DNA of 64,000 bases, taken from positions 1 through 64,000 of IMG/VR virus record IMGVR_UViG_3300036985_005960; one strand, 5' to 3'. The position numbers and the translations under genes are program-made. Positions 32,057 through 40,547 of the stretch are shown here, piece by piece (positions within the stretch are counted from its first letter, which is position 1; every line of letters starts with the position of its first letter). A model generated the notes under the pieces. It did not search any database. It was given only the letters and a program-made list of their open reading frames with translations, and was not told where the DNA came from. The DNA comes from a virus.

Positions 32057-33067
32057 TTAATTGTAATAGAATGCTGCAATAATAGGAGTCTTCTTTAAAA
32101 GAAATTTAGCTCTCTTTTGTAAAGCCTCAATTAAATTGTCGTCCGAAGCATCTACAGTAACATTAGTAGAATCGATACCAAGATAAATACCTAAAGGAAT
32201 AGCTTCATCTTCTCTTTCTCCGGTGAATACTAGATTCACAGAGACATTGAAGTCTTCTTTTAATTCATCTAATAAAGCACGAACATCAGGATACGCTAAG
32301 TATGTAGATAAATTATCACCTCCACTGGTAATGATAGTCATATTAGTAGGGATATCTTTTACACTATTATTTTTAATAAATAGAAGTGTTGCAGTACTAA
32401 TTGCACCAAGTAAATTTATTCCTAATTGATTTTCAGATCTAAAGTTAATTTCTGGGTTAGACTCAAACTTTGCAATAGATTGAATATTCTCGTCAAAAGC
32501 TAAGACAGAAATCTTATTATCCAAATCAGATGATAAGTTGTCAATAATGTTTTGCAAAGAACCATCGTCCATAGCATTTGTATCAACAATAAACACTTCA
32601 TGATTAATCATTTTTGCTGGTGCAGAAGATTTAGAAGAAGTACTTGAAGAACCACTATTTGATCTAGCTGCAGATACATAATTTTTAAGTGTCCCTTCAG
32701 TATATAGCGTTCCATCACCTTTAGAGTGCATTAATCTCACAATCTCGCTATTATTCATTTCAGGATTAGCTATTAAATATACTTCAATTAATGAGTATAT
32801 AGGACTCTTAGCTTTTATCACTTTTATTTTACCAATCTTTTCTCCTTTTAAAGATTTAGCAGGTTCGATTGTAGAGCTGATATGCCCCTTTTTAGTGGAA
32901 ACTGTTTTAGGTTTCATTGCTTTAACTTGAGCAATATAATTCTTTAATGATCCTTCAGAAAGCCCTAGTTTAGAATGTTTAACCATTAAACGTGCTAATT
33001 CTGAATTGTTTAAACCTTTGTTTTCCTTGATGTGTCTTTTGATGACACTAATTGTGTTTTTTTCCAT
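32057..33067 (-). CDS. Protein with two HTH-like repeats and a C-terminal vWA-like domain
   Basis: The 336-residue protein begins with a duplicated helical module: NNSELARLMVKHSKLGLSEG (about 19-38) with SLKNYIAQVKA, and NNSEIVRLMHSKGDGTLYTEG (about 100-120) with TLKNYVSAAR. Each looks like a small helix-turn-helix. A Ser-rich linker (about 133-147) leads to a Rossmann-like domain with VFIVDTNAMDD and TIITSGGDN, arranged like a von Willebrand A domain but with a degenerate metal site (DxNxM). It is followed by a terminator. A DNA-binding regulator or adaptor is possible; no function is assigned. Confidence 0.82.
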   Translation of the reverse strand: MEKNTISVIKRHIKENKGLNNSELARLMVKHSKLGLSEGSLKNYIAQVKAMKPKTVSTKKGHISSTIEPAKSLKGEKIGKIKVIKAKSPIYSLIEVYLIANPEMNNSEIVRLMHSKGDGTLYTEGTLKNYVSAARSNSGSSSTSSKSSAPAKMINHEVFIVDTNAMDDGSLQNIIDNLSSDLDNKISVLAFDENIQSIAKFESNPEINFRSENQLGINLLGAISTATLLFIKNNSVKDIPTNMTIITSGGDNLSTYLAYPDVRALLDELKEDFNVSVNLVFTGEREDEAIPLGIYLGIDSTNVTVDASDDNLIEALQKRAKFLLKKTPIIAAFYYN

Positions 33068-33084
33068 ATTTATTTATTTATTAA

Positions 33085-33363
33085 TTATATTTTTATCATT
33101 TTTTGTCTCATATTCCAACCAGCTTTATTAGAGCCATCTTTTAAAATTTTTATATTACTACTCCAATCATCTATACCGACGTAGGAGTCAGTACTATGAT
33201 CTTCCGGTTTTATTTCTAAAATAGTAGCATAAATGAAAAATGCATTTGTACCTACCATTTGGGTACACAACACTCTATCTCCAACTTTTAATCGATTTCC
33301 TAAAGCATCTAAATCATAATTTTGAGCAGTATTCATACCACTGCCCTTACCGATTATATTCAT
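33085..33363 (-). CDS. Unknown 92-residue protein, probable small beta-barrel
   Basis: The central part LGNRLKVGDRVLCTQMVG and YATILEI resembles the SH3/KOW-like beta-barrel modules seen in many small phage proteins. The first ATG shares a base with the upstream stop; an alternative ATG nine codons in is possible. Function unknown. Confidence 0.7.
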   Translation of the reverse strand: MNIIGKGSGMNTAQNYDLDALGNRLKVGDRVLCTQMVGTNAFFIYATILEIKPEDHSTDSYVGIDDWSSNIKILKDGSNKAGWNMRQKMIKI

Positions 33364-33797
33364 TACTGATCAATATACATTACACCATCAAGAACTAGCC
33401 ATTCAATTTGACGATTATCAATTAATCTTAATCCTCTAGTTTTATCATCTACAGGAATTTCAAGATCAATAACGGAAGTACGACCTAAGTTTCCTTCAAT
33501 ACCATGTAAGTGACCAGTTAATACACGGTCAGATCCATCTGTTTTTTGAAATTTAATAGTAAATACTTTGTCTTTTGCACCTTGTAATTTATCAACCATT
33601 TCGTGTTTACTAACTTTAATGGTTTCTTTGTATTGACCAGCTGAATCTAATGTTTCAATTAGATCAACACCATCAATTTCTAAAGTTGCACCTAAATGGT
33701 TTTCTACAATAATAGAGTCTTTTCCTTTACTTTTTACTTTTAAGTATTGAGTAAAAGACACGTATTCATTTTCTTTTATATCTTTAAAATTTAACAT
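33363..33797 (-). CDS. Unknown 144-residue beta-rich protein, DUF2693/WYL_2-like C-terminal half
   Basis: The C-terminal half (KVFTIKFQKTDGSDRVLTG, then RGLRLIDNRQIEWLVLDG) resembles the Sm/SH3-like barrel of the DUF2693 (WYL_2) family found in phages: F-x-K-x-DGx-R near the start and an IxxLxxDGxxY end. The N-terminal half repeats a beta-hairpin pattern. It starts 21 bases after the stop of the gene upstream. The family match is by eye; no function is known. Confidence 0.75.
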   Translation of the reverse strand: MLNFKDIKENEYVSFTQYLKVKSKGKDSIIVENHLGATLEIDGVDLIETLDSAGQYKETIKVSKHEMVDKLQGAKDKVFTIKFQKTDGSDRVLTGHLHGIEGNLGRTSVIDLEIPVDDKTRGLRLIDNRQIEWLVLDGVMYIDQ

Positions 33798-33818
33798 ATA
33801 ATAATTTTTAGTTTATTT

Positions 33819-34205
33819 TTATTTTTTAAGTTCTCCCATGACACCACGGGCAATTCTGTCATTCACTCTTTTTTCACAAGCTACAATAAACATTCGAAGA
33901 CCTTCTATCATTGCTTCATTTTCAGGCGAAGGAAACCTATCATTTAACTTCATATGTCTATCAAGCAACATCAAAACTAATTGTTCTGATTGTAATCCCG
34001 GTGTCATTGTACCATCATCAGCTTTATGAATAAACTCAATGGATTGAAATGACTCATCATAATCTGTTTTACCATTATTAAAACCTTTACAGTTTTGTAT
34101 TTGATAGTAATGACTACCCCCGTAGATTGGGTCGTCAGCAACCATAATAGTTTCTTCAGTTGAAGGAAATACTATAGCATCTAAAGTTTTCATTTTTATA
34201 TTCAT
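33819..34205 (-). CDS. Unknown 128-residue protein; C-terminal helical hairpin resembling Acb2/Tad1
   Basis: The N-terminal half is beta-rich (YGGSHYYQIQNCKGFNNG). The C-terminal half has two helices: QSEQLVLMLLDRHMKLNDRF and then PENEAMIEGLRMFIVACEKR followed by VNDRIARGVMGE. That arrangement (Q...R...FP.s.e...i..l......n.rIaR) recalls the helical hairpin shared by the Acb2 and Tad1 cyclic-nucleotide sponges of phages. The match is short and the protein is longer than Acb2. Similar sequences seem common in Bacteroidota phages and mobile elements. It starts 10 bases after the GIY-YIG gene. Confidence 0.78.
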   Translation of the reverse strand: MNIKMKTLDAIVFPSTEETIMVADDPIYGGSHYYQIQNCKGFNNGKTDYDESFQSIEFIHKADDGTMTPGLQSEQLVLMLLDRHMKLNDRFPSPENEAMIEGLRMFIVACEKRVNDRIARGVMGELKK

Positions 34206-34215
34206 ATTTTATGTA

Positions 34216-34908
34216 TTACCATTTAAAACACTCACTTGCACCATTGCCAATGAGTTCAACAGGTCGATAATTTATACCTATTTCTTTAAAGAAATCTTTA
34301 AATTCTTGTTCTAATTTATATAATTCTTTTATAGTACCATGTTTAACTTCTAAAATCTTTTTAGATTTTAAATTATTAAAATTTTTTAATCGATACGTTG
34401 GATTTCGTTTAGTGAGACCTATTTTATAAAAGATGCCATCATTATTTTCTAGTTCTAAATAATAAAGATACATTTTAAAATCAGGTTGATGTTTAACTAA
34501 AGAAGATAATTTACCTGATTTAGCATTATCACCACATTTTTTACATCCTAATCCATTTAAATGATGATCAATACTTTGATTAAAATCACCATGAATAGGA
34601 CAAATTATATTAATTTTTTGTTTTCTATGGATATATTTGAACTCAATATATTGATATTTGTTATTCTGTATTTTATTAAATTTATAGATAGTTAGTCTTT
34701 CTGGTTCTATACAAGATTTAATAGTTACATAATTTCCAAATAATAAAGACATAGGTTTACAAGAATATTTAAAACCATCTTTATCAATTAGAGTAATATA
34801 ATTCTGAACTTTTTCAAATTCATCTATATTCACAATGAAATTTTCTATAATTTTAGGATTTCTAATACATAAAGTTTTATAAAAAGATTCAGAATTATAC
34901 TGTTTCAT
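34216..34908 (-). CDS. GIY-YIG family endonuclease with zinc ribbon, next to nrdA
   Basis: The 230-residue protein has a zinc-finger-like middle (IICPIHGDFNQS, then LGCKKCG, with a His pair between) at about residues 110-145. A C-terminal GIY-YIG nuclease of the T5orf172 type follows (YLYYLELENNDGIFYKIGLT, then the Arg and Glu helices). This architecture is typical of free-standing phage homing endonucleases. It lies 11 bases downstream of nrdA, a frequent insertion neighbourhood for such elements. The N-terminal hundred residues are probably a DNA-recognition region. Confidence 0.88.
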   Translation of the reverse strand: MKQYNSESFYKTLCIRNPKIIENFIVNIDEFEKVQNYITLIDKDGFKYSCKPMSLLFGNYVTIKSCIEPERLTIYKFNKIQNNKYQYIEFKYIHRKQKINIICPIHGDFNQSIDHHLNGLGCKKCGDNAKSGKLSSLVKHQPDFKMYLYYLELENNDGIFYKIGLTKRNPTYRLKNFNNLKSKKILEVKHGTIKELYKLEQEFKDFFKEIGINYRPVELIGNGASECFKW

Positions 34909-34919
34909 ATTTTGTTAGT

Positions 34920-36641
34920 TTATCCTTCACACATTGAACAACTTTCAGCTTCCATAGTAGCCAAACCACTTCTTGTTAATGATTCTGATCTTTGGTAATA
35001 AAGAGTTTTTACACCCTGTTCATAAGCAAATAAGTGTAATTTACTTACAATCTTTGGAGATGTATCCGGTGGTATACTTAAGTTTAAAGATTGACTTTGA
35101 TCAATATAATTTTGTCTTAGTCCAGCTTGTTCGATGATACCAAACTGATTTATTTCTTTAAAAATTAAAAAGACTTCTTTTTCTTCGTCAGTCAAGAAAT
35201 CTAAATGTTGACAAGAACCACCTTTCTCAGATATAGATTTCCATACAGCTTTTGTATTTTGACCTTTAGATTCAAGTAATCTTTCAAATGCTTTATTCTT
35301 AATTAAGAAGTTACCTTTAGCCCCTTTATAAGCATAAATTAAAGCAGTGAAAGGCTCTATTCCAGCTGATACATCTTGTATATCTCCGTTAGAAGTTGTG
35401 GGTGCAATAGCAAGAAGAGTAGAATGTCTTCTCAATATACTATTTCCAGTTCTTTTATTATAAGCATCAATAACAGGAGCACTACCAAATTCTTTTGCTA
35501 ATTTAGCAGAAGCTAATTCAGATTGTTCTTTTATTTTATGCATTATATTTTTCGTCATAGAGTTAGCAAAGATACCAATAAAAGGTTGATTATTATCTTG
35601 CAAGTAACTATGCCATCCAAGAATACCTAATCCTAAAGCTCTATGATTTTCAGCAAATCTTACAGCACGTTCCATATGCTTTATATTACGAGCCTTATTA
35701 ATGAACTCTGTCATAATAGCTTCTAACATTTCTATTGCTAATTCAACAACATTAGAATCTTTCCATTCATCATATTTAGCAACATTTAATGATAACAAGC
35801 AACATACAAAACTTTCTAGTTCTGAAATAGGTAATATTACTTCAGTACATAAATTAGAATTACCCTTCAATAATCCTTTATACCATTCAGGAGTACTCTT
35901 ATGATAATTAATATTATGTTTGAAAGAAATATAAGGTAAACCAGTTTTATTTCTACTAGACAATATATGAGACCATTTCTCTAAAGCCGCTTCATTACCA
36001 TTATAAATATCATTAATATCATCTTGGTCAAGAATTACACCTGTAAATAAATTCTGAATCGGATCACCCGGAGTTTTTATATTGAGATGTTCTTTTAAAT
36101 CAGGATGTTTAAAGTCCATATAAGAAGCATGTGCACCTCTTCTTGCAGTTCCTTGAGTTATCTTACTGATAGTTTTATCAACAATCTCTAAGAAAGATTT
36201 AGGACCATCAGATGTTCCTTGATTCTTACCTATCTTAGATCCTCTTGGTCTTAGATCACCTACATAGCTAGAAGTACCTCCGCCAAGTTGAGACATAATC
36301 GCAACTTCAGCAACGGTATCCATAATACCTGCAAGACTATCTGGCATGTAACTATTAAAGCATGCAATAGGTAATCCTCTTTCTGCACCAAAATTAACCC
36401 AAACAGGGGTGCTTGGACCAATCCAGCCTTTCCAAAGAGCTTCGAAATATTCAATCTCTCTTTCAGGTTTGTTTAATAATTTAGCAGCAGTCTGGGCTAT
36501 TCTCGACATTGCATCTTTTGGTTTTTCGCCCGGTAGTAAGTATCCACTCGCTAGTGTTACTTTACCGGAATGCCCCATCCAAGACGGATTATCAACTCCA
36601 TCTATCCAAGTTTTTATGTATTTTTCGGCTCCTTTACTCAT
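34920..36641 (-). CDS. nrdA: Class I ribonucleotide reductase, large (catalytic) subunit
   Basis: NrdA reduces ribonucleoside diphosphates to deoxy forms. This 573-residue form has the full active site: Cys94 (IACFNSY), the Asn263-x-Cys265-x-Glu267 triad in SNLCTEV, a partner Cys280/281 in SFVCCLLS, the radical-transfer tyrosines Tyr548-Tyr549 in TLYYQRS, and the C-terminal redox pair Cys568/Cys571 in SCSMCEG. It lacks an N-terminal ATP-cone, so the usual dATP feedback inhibition at that site should be absent. It overlaps nrdB by 8 bases; the two are cotranscribed. Confidence 0.96.
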   Translation of the reverse strand: MSKGAEKYIKTWIDGVDNPSWMGHSGKVTLASGYLLPGEKPKDAMSRIAQTAAKLLNKPEREIEYFEALWKGWIGPSTPVWVNFGAERGLPIACFNSYMPDSLAGIMDTVAEVAIMSQLGGGTSSYVGDLRPRGSKIGKNQGTSDGPKSFLEIVDKTISKITQGTARRGAHASYMDFKHPDLKEHLNIKTPGDPIQNLFTGVILDQDDINDIYNGNEAALEKWSHILSSRNKTGLPYISFKHNINYHKSTPEWYKGLLKGNSNLCTEVILPISELESFVCCLLSLNVAKYDEWKDSNVVELAIEMLEAIMTEFINKARNIKHMERAVRFAENHRALGLGILGWHSYLQDNNQPFIGIFANSMTKNIMHKIKEQSELASAKLAKEFGSAPVIDAYNKRTGNSILRRHSTLLAIAPTTSNGDIQDVSAGIEPFTALIYAYKGAKGNFLIKNKAFERLLESKGQNTKAVWKSISEKGGSCQHLDFLTDEEKEVFLIFKEINQFGIIEQAGLRQNYIDQSQSLNLSIPPDTSPKIVSKLHLFAYEQGVKTLYYQRSESLTRSGLATMEAESCSMCEG

Positions 36642-37677
36642 GTTTATTATATTTAATTACTTCATCTCTTGATATAGCTACAGTGTCTTTTGAAAATACT
36701 ACAAGCTGTTTTTGGTATTCTGTTGGTCTTTTTGCAAAGAAATCAACTTTAGAAATTAGATTTAAGTTTTCATAAAACCATTCTGTTGCTTCTAAAGCAT
36801 CTTCGTCAATATTAAATATTGGTTTTAAACCTATATTTTTTAAAGAACGATTTAATCTATCTCTTAGGAAATTCTTAGTTTCAATGATCGTAAGATTAGG
36901 TAATTCTCCTTTAATAAAGATCTGATCAATTAAACTACATTCAATGTCAAAAGTAATTTGAGCAGCGGTATAAATTGTAGATTTAAATTCATCATCCCAT
37001 ATTTCAGGGTTTTCTTCAATTAGAAAATTAAATAACTTTTGACTTGCAATTGAATGTATTTGTTCATCAATAGCAGACCAGTCAATAATGTTAGCAATGT
37101 TCTTCATCAAATTTCTACCATTACAAGAAAATGATTTCAATATTAAGAATTGAGAAAACAAAGAAACATACTCTGTAAAACAAGAAAATATAGCAATACT
37201 CTTTGCTAATTTTCGAGCATCAATGAATTTATCTTTTTGAAGTAAATCGCTAAATTTACTCAAGTTATTTAGTCTTTCTGATGCAATAGGATCCGCAAGC
37301 AATTGAACTTCAAGATGATCTAATTTTAACTCATTCACAATTTTGTGATAAGCATGCAAATGTCTTCTTTCGTTTTCGCAGAAAGTAATAGCCATACTTT
37401 GTATTTCTGGCTTCTCAAAATATTTCATCACAATATTTAACCAATACTCTGTACCAACAGCAATTTCAGATTGACTAAAATTGGTTAATACCTGTTCGAT
37501 AATATATTTTTCAGTTTCATTCAGATTAACAAGATAGTCTTGAACATCCGAACTGAAATCTATCTCATCATGAACCCAATATGTTTGTTGTATTTTCAAT
37601 TTGAACTCTTCAAACTCTGGGTACTCTACTGGTGATATTGTGAATTTAGGCTCTAGTAATCTTCTTTTTGTATTCAT
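36634..37677 (-). CDS. nrdB: Class I ribonucleotide reductase, small (radical) subunit
   Basis: NrdB houses the di-metal/tyrosyl radical cofactor for NrdA. The 347-residue protein shows the ligand pattern: Glu71 (FSQSE), Glu103-x-x-His106 with a tyrosine four residues later (Tyr110, the radical position) in ENERRHLHAY, Glu169 (FTEY), and Glu205-x-x-His208 in DEQIH. The retained Tyr points to a standard tyrosyl radical. Its start lies inside the 3' end of the MazG-like gene (32-base overlap). Confidence 0.95.
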   Translation of the reverse strand: MNTKRRLLEPKFTISPVEYPEFEEFKLKIQQTYWVHDEIDFSSDVQDYLVNLNETEKYIIEQVLTNFSQSEIAVGTEYWLNIVMKYFEKPEIQSMAITFCENERRHLHAYHKIVNELKLDHLEVQLLADPIASERLNNLSKFSDLLQKDKFIDARKLAKSIAIFSCFTEYVSLFSQFLILKSFSCNGRNLMKNIANIIDWSAIDEQIHSIASQKLFNFLIEENPEIWDDEFKSTIYTAAQITFDIECSLIDQIFIKGELPNLTIIETKNFLRDRLNRSLKNIGLKPIFNIDEDALEATEWFYENLNLISKVDFFAKRPTEYQKQLVVFSKDTVAISRDEVIKYNKHE

Positions 37678-38569
37678 TTATATAATCTAATAGTTCGGTT
37701 AAAATTGTCATTTCAGGTGTAAAAAATGTTTGTTGATGTCCTTGTATAAGAACTTTTCCACTCTTTCTTAGTGATATAGAGGATACTAAATTTTCTCCTA
37801 TAATAAATCCACTAATAACTTTATTTTGTGACTTTAGAAATTCTCTAATCTTTGGTCCAAAATTTAAGATATACCCGGTGCCGGCGTATTTATTTGCAAT
37901 AAAAGTAGAGGCATCAAAGAAATCTACAATGATATCATTTACAAAGAAGGAATTTTTTTCTCCTTTATATTTTAAACTAATACCGTCATAAACAGAATTC
38001 TTAGTTTTCATTTCAACGGTAAGCTCATTTTTACCAACCTCTTTAATCATTTTCTTTACTGCATTGTATTCAATCGAAGGTTGTCTTTTACCTGTTTGCT
38101 TTCTTAAATTTAATTTGAGTAAAGAAGCTTGTATACATTCTTGTGTATTCAAACCATGAAAATCTGCATAATCAATTAATCCAGCAGAGAGATCATTAAG
38201 CTCGAATTGCAATTGTTGTAAATCTCCAGAGTGCATACATAATATAACATTGCCTGTAGTTTTAAATAAATCTGAATTTAATTCAGCCTTATCTAAACCA
38301 GGAGTATTCATTTTCACATCGATCATACTAGAATATAGGTTATCAGGAAGGCCATACGATACTTCTATAGCTGCTAAATACCATAGCATATTACCAAATT
38401 CTATTTTTCTATTCGTATTATCATTTGTACCTTTCTTACAATCTTCAAAATCGCATTTAATTAATTCTCCAAGTTTAGCACCTAATCCAGTAGACAATAC
38501 ATAGAACTGTAAGTCACCATGATTTTCTATTGTTGGAGTAATTAACTTTTTATATTCTTTCCATTTCAT
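37646..38569 (-). CDS. MazG-like nucleotide pyrophosphohydrolase with C-terminal extension
   Basis: Residues about 20-160 have the all-alpha MazG pattern: LGAKLGELIK, then RKIEFGNMLWYLAAIEVSYGL, and a closing helix LNTQECIQASLLKLNLRKQTG. MazG enzymes hydrolyse (d)NTPs to monophosphates. Phage MazG proteins are linked to nucleotide recycling or to lowering ppGpp, although this is debated. The extra C-terminal half (about 170-307) is unassigned. The gene sits directly upstream of nrdB and nrdA, which fits nucleotide metabolism. The middle acidic metal ligands are not all obvious, so activity is unproven. Confidence 0.78.
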   Translation of the reverse strand: MKWKEYKKLITPTIENHGDLQFYVLSTGLGAKLGELIKCDFEDCKKGTNDNTNRKIEFGNMLWYLAAIEVSYGLPDNLYSSMIDVKMNTPGLDKAELNSDLFKTTGNVILCMHSGDLQQLQFELNDLSAGLIDYADFHGLNTQECIQASLLKLNLRKQTGKRQPSIEYNAVKKMIKEVGKNELTVEMKTKNSVYDGISLKYKGEKNSFFVNDIIVDFFDASTFIANKYAGTGYILNFGPKIREFLKSQNKVISGFIIGENLVSSISLRKSGKVLIQGHQQTFFTPEMTILTELLDYINEYKKKITRA

Positions 38570-39048
38570 ATTTTTAAAAATTTACTTTTTTCAAAATTAA
38601 ATTCCGCACCAATAAAAGTCAACATCTTATCAAATTCTATATCAGAATTTATTAGAAGTATAACAGAATCATCAGTTTTACTAAGAGTGTATTGACATAA
38701 TTTAAATCGTACTCTATCTGCAGGACGAAAGAATCCTTTGCACTCGATATAAACTTTACCAAAGTTAGTGTTTATAACAAAATCTGGAGTATAAACTGCA
38801 TCTTGTACTTTAATAGTACAAACTTTAGTCTTAGCAAAACCAACAGTTTTAAATGCTGGTATCATTTCAATAGATTTCGGTTTTAATTCAAAATCATATT
38901 TAAGTTTTTTAAGTTTCAACCAACATCTCCACTCAAAGGGACTATCAAAATAGATCTTACCTGGATTCTTTGTCTTCCAAACTTTTAATGGGCCTGTATA
39001 GAGACCATTTTCATCGACTTCATTTACTGATTTTTTAGTCTTCGTCAT
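38566..39048 (-). CDS. PD-(D/E)XK nuclease, small phage type
   Basis: A 160-residue protein with a clear PD-(D/E)XK arrangement: Glu39 in SPFEWRCW, Asp89 in YTPDFVIN, and Glu102-x-Lys104 in YIECKGFF. The layout resembles DUF1064-type phage nucleases, which may act as Holliday-junction or branched-DNA resolvases. It overlaps the MazG-like start by 4 bases (ATGA). The exact substrate cannot be inferred from sequence. Confidence 0.85.
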   Translation of the reverse strand: MTKTKKSVNEVDENGLYTGPLKVWKTKNPGKIYFDSPFEWRCWLKLKKLKYDFELKPKSIEMIPAFKTVGFAKTKVCTIKVQDAVYTPDFVINTNFGKVYIECKGFFRPADRVRFKLCQYTLSKTDDSVILLINSDIEFDKMLTFIGAEFNFEKSKFLKI

Positions 39049-39394
39049 ATCCTTCTTGTAAACGTTTTTTACTTTCTCTCATTTTATTTAAATTATTAGT
39101 ATGTACTTTTTCTAATTCATATTTGTAATTTAAAATCTCATCTTCTTGTATCAATACAGTAACAATCTCCCAATCTTCTAAAAAAATAAGTCTCTTAGTT
39201 AGATTCTCATCATAAAAATGTGAATACTTTCCTTCTCTTAAATCAAGAGGTATGCTAGGATATAGCTTACCAAATTTACTTAGATTGGTGTATGTTCTAA
39301 AAGAACTTGGTACATAAAACAGCCCAGACGGAATATGTCTGAGCTTGTAATATGTTCCAAATTTTTGTATATTGTTGTTGTTAGCAACAGACAT
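39035..39394 (-). CDS. Unknown 119-residue protein
   Basis: The N-terminal part (YYKLRHIPSGLFYVPSSFRT) looks like a compact beta-rich phage module, and the C-terminal part is a charged helix (ELEKVHTNNLNKMRESKKRL). It overlaps the nuclease by 14 bases and the DUF932-like gene by one base. Function unknown. Confidence 0.7.
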   Translation of the reverse strand: MSVANNNNIQKFGTYYKLRHIPSGLFYVPSSFRTYTNLSKFGKLYPSIPLDLREGKYSHFYDENLTKRLIFLEDWEIVTVLIQEDEILNYKYELEKVHTNNLNKMRESKKRLQEGYDED

Positions 39395-40485
39395 TAGAAT
39401 ATCTGTTTAATACTACTTGATGGTAAGTCAAAATTAGCGAAGATTAATCCACCTCCAATAATTTGTAAAGTAGCGTTTACATTAGGTTTTACTAACAAAC
39501 GTTTCTGCTCAATAAAAGATGAGATAGCAGTAACTTGATTAGTTAAATCCCACATAGTAAGATTAGTACGTAAATATTTATGTATTTCTGGCTGCATCAT
39601 ATAATCCGGACCAAATGCATGTTTCAAATTCTTAGCATGAAACATACCCATTAAAAGATCGTGTGCTGCTTCTTTATGAAATAAACCTGCTAATCTAGTT
39701 TCAACACTTAATACTTCTTTCAAAGAAGCAGTAGTATTATAAACTCTATCTACACGATTTTTAAATTCTTGTATTGATTTAATTTGAAATTCAGAAGTAC
39801 ATAATGCATCGATAAATTCAGGTACATCTTTGTTAACTTTTACAGTACGTGTACATAATTTATCTTTGATAGTATTACCATTAGAACAAACCAATCTCTG
39901 ACAAAAGAAACTAGAAGATAATTCATTGTTAATAAAATCAAGAGTCATACCAGCTGTAAAGGTTTCATCTGACATGTTACCAATATTAAATTCGATTTTA
40001 GGATTTAATAATGTAGTTGTAATATCACTGTTCGGTAATAGTACCATATTTCGTATATAAGAACCAGGGTTATTTTTTAACACCTGTTCTAATGTATCAA
40101 AATATTGTTGATCTGAAATTAATTTTGCTCCGGTAGCATAAATCTTAACAATACTATTAGTTTTTAAATTGAATACAAAAGTTAAATTTGTAGTTTTTCT
40201 TCCTTTGATAGCAGAAAGTAATAAATTTAAAAGTTCGCTATCTTCTCCAAATGACTTATTTAAGGTATTATAAAATGTTGAAGAGATACCAAATAATTGT
40301 GTTAACTCCTGAAGAGCACGTCTCTCAAGAGAAACTTCGCGACCTTCAATAACAGCAACTTTTGCTGATTTTAATTTTAGATCTTTACTATTTAAATTTA
40401 CTCGGTAAAATAAATTGTTACTTAAAATTGTTTCTTTCAAATTTAAGTAGGTAGAGTCTGTGATCTCTATTTTGTTTGATTCCAT
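39394..40485 (-). CDS. DUF932-like phage/plasmid protein
   Basis: The 363-residue protein resembles the DUF932 (TIGR03299) family, widespread in phages and plasmids next to recombination genes. Matching features are a central beta-rich core with repeated hairpins (FNIGNMSDETFTAGMTLDF), a conserved CSNGNTI-like segment (RLVCSNGNTIKDKLC), and a C-terminal LTMWDLTNQVTAISS motif. Biochemical function is not established. A 62-base AT-rich gap separates it from the ATPase gene upstream, so it may have its own promoter. The nearby nuclease and RecA-fold ATPase are consistent with a recombination or replication role. Confidence 0.75.
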   Translation of the reverse strand: MESNKIEITDSTYLNLKETILSNNLFYRVNLNSKDLKLKSAKVAVIEGREVSLERRALQELTQLFGISSTFYNTLNKSFGEDSELLNLLLSAIKGRKTTNLTFVFNLKTNSIVKIYATGAKLISDQQYFDTLEQVLKNNPGSYIRNMVLLPNSDITTTLLNPKIEFNIGNMSDETFTAGMTLDFINNELSSSFFCQRLVCSNGNTIKDKLCTRTVKVNKDVPEFIDALCTSEFQIKSIQEFKNRVDRVYNTTASLKEVLSVETRLAGLFHKEAAHDLLMGMFHAKNLKHAFGPDYMMQPEIHKYLRTNLTMWDLTNQVTAISSFIEQKRLLVKPNVNATLQIIGGGLIFANFDLPSSSIKQIF

Positions 40486-40547
40486 ATTGATTTTTGGGAT
40501 TTGTTTTAGATTAAAAATTTAATAAAAAATTGTGAATTTTAGTAGTA

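Noticed and set aside
40486-40547. AT-rich gap before the DUF932-like gene as a replication origin.
   Set aside because: Only 62 bases long, with no iterons, palindromes or clear symmetry; ordinary AT-rich spacer is enough.
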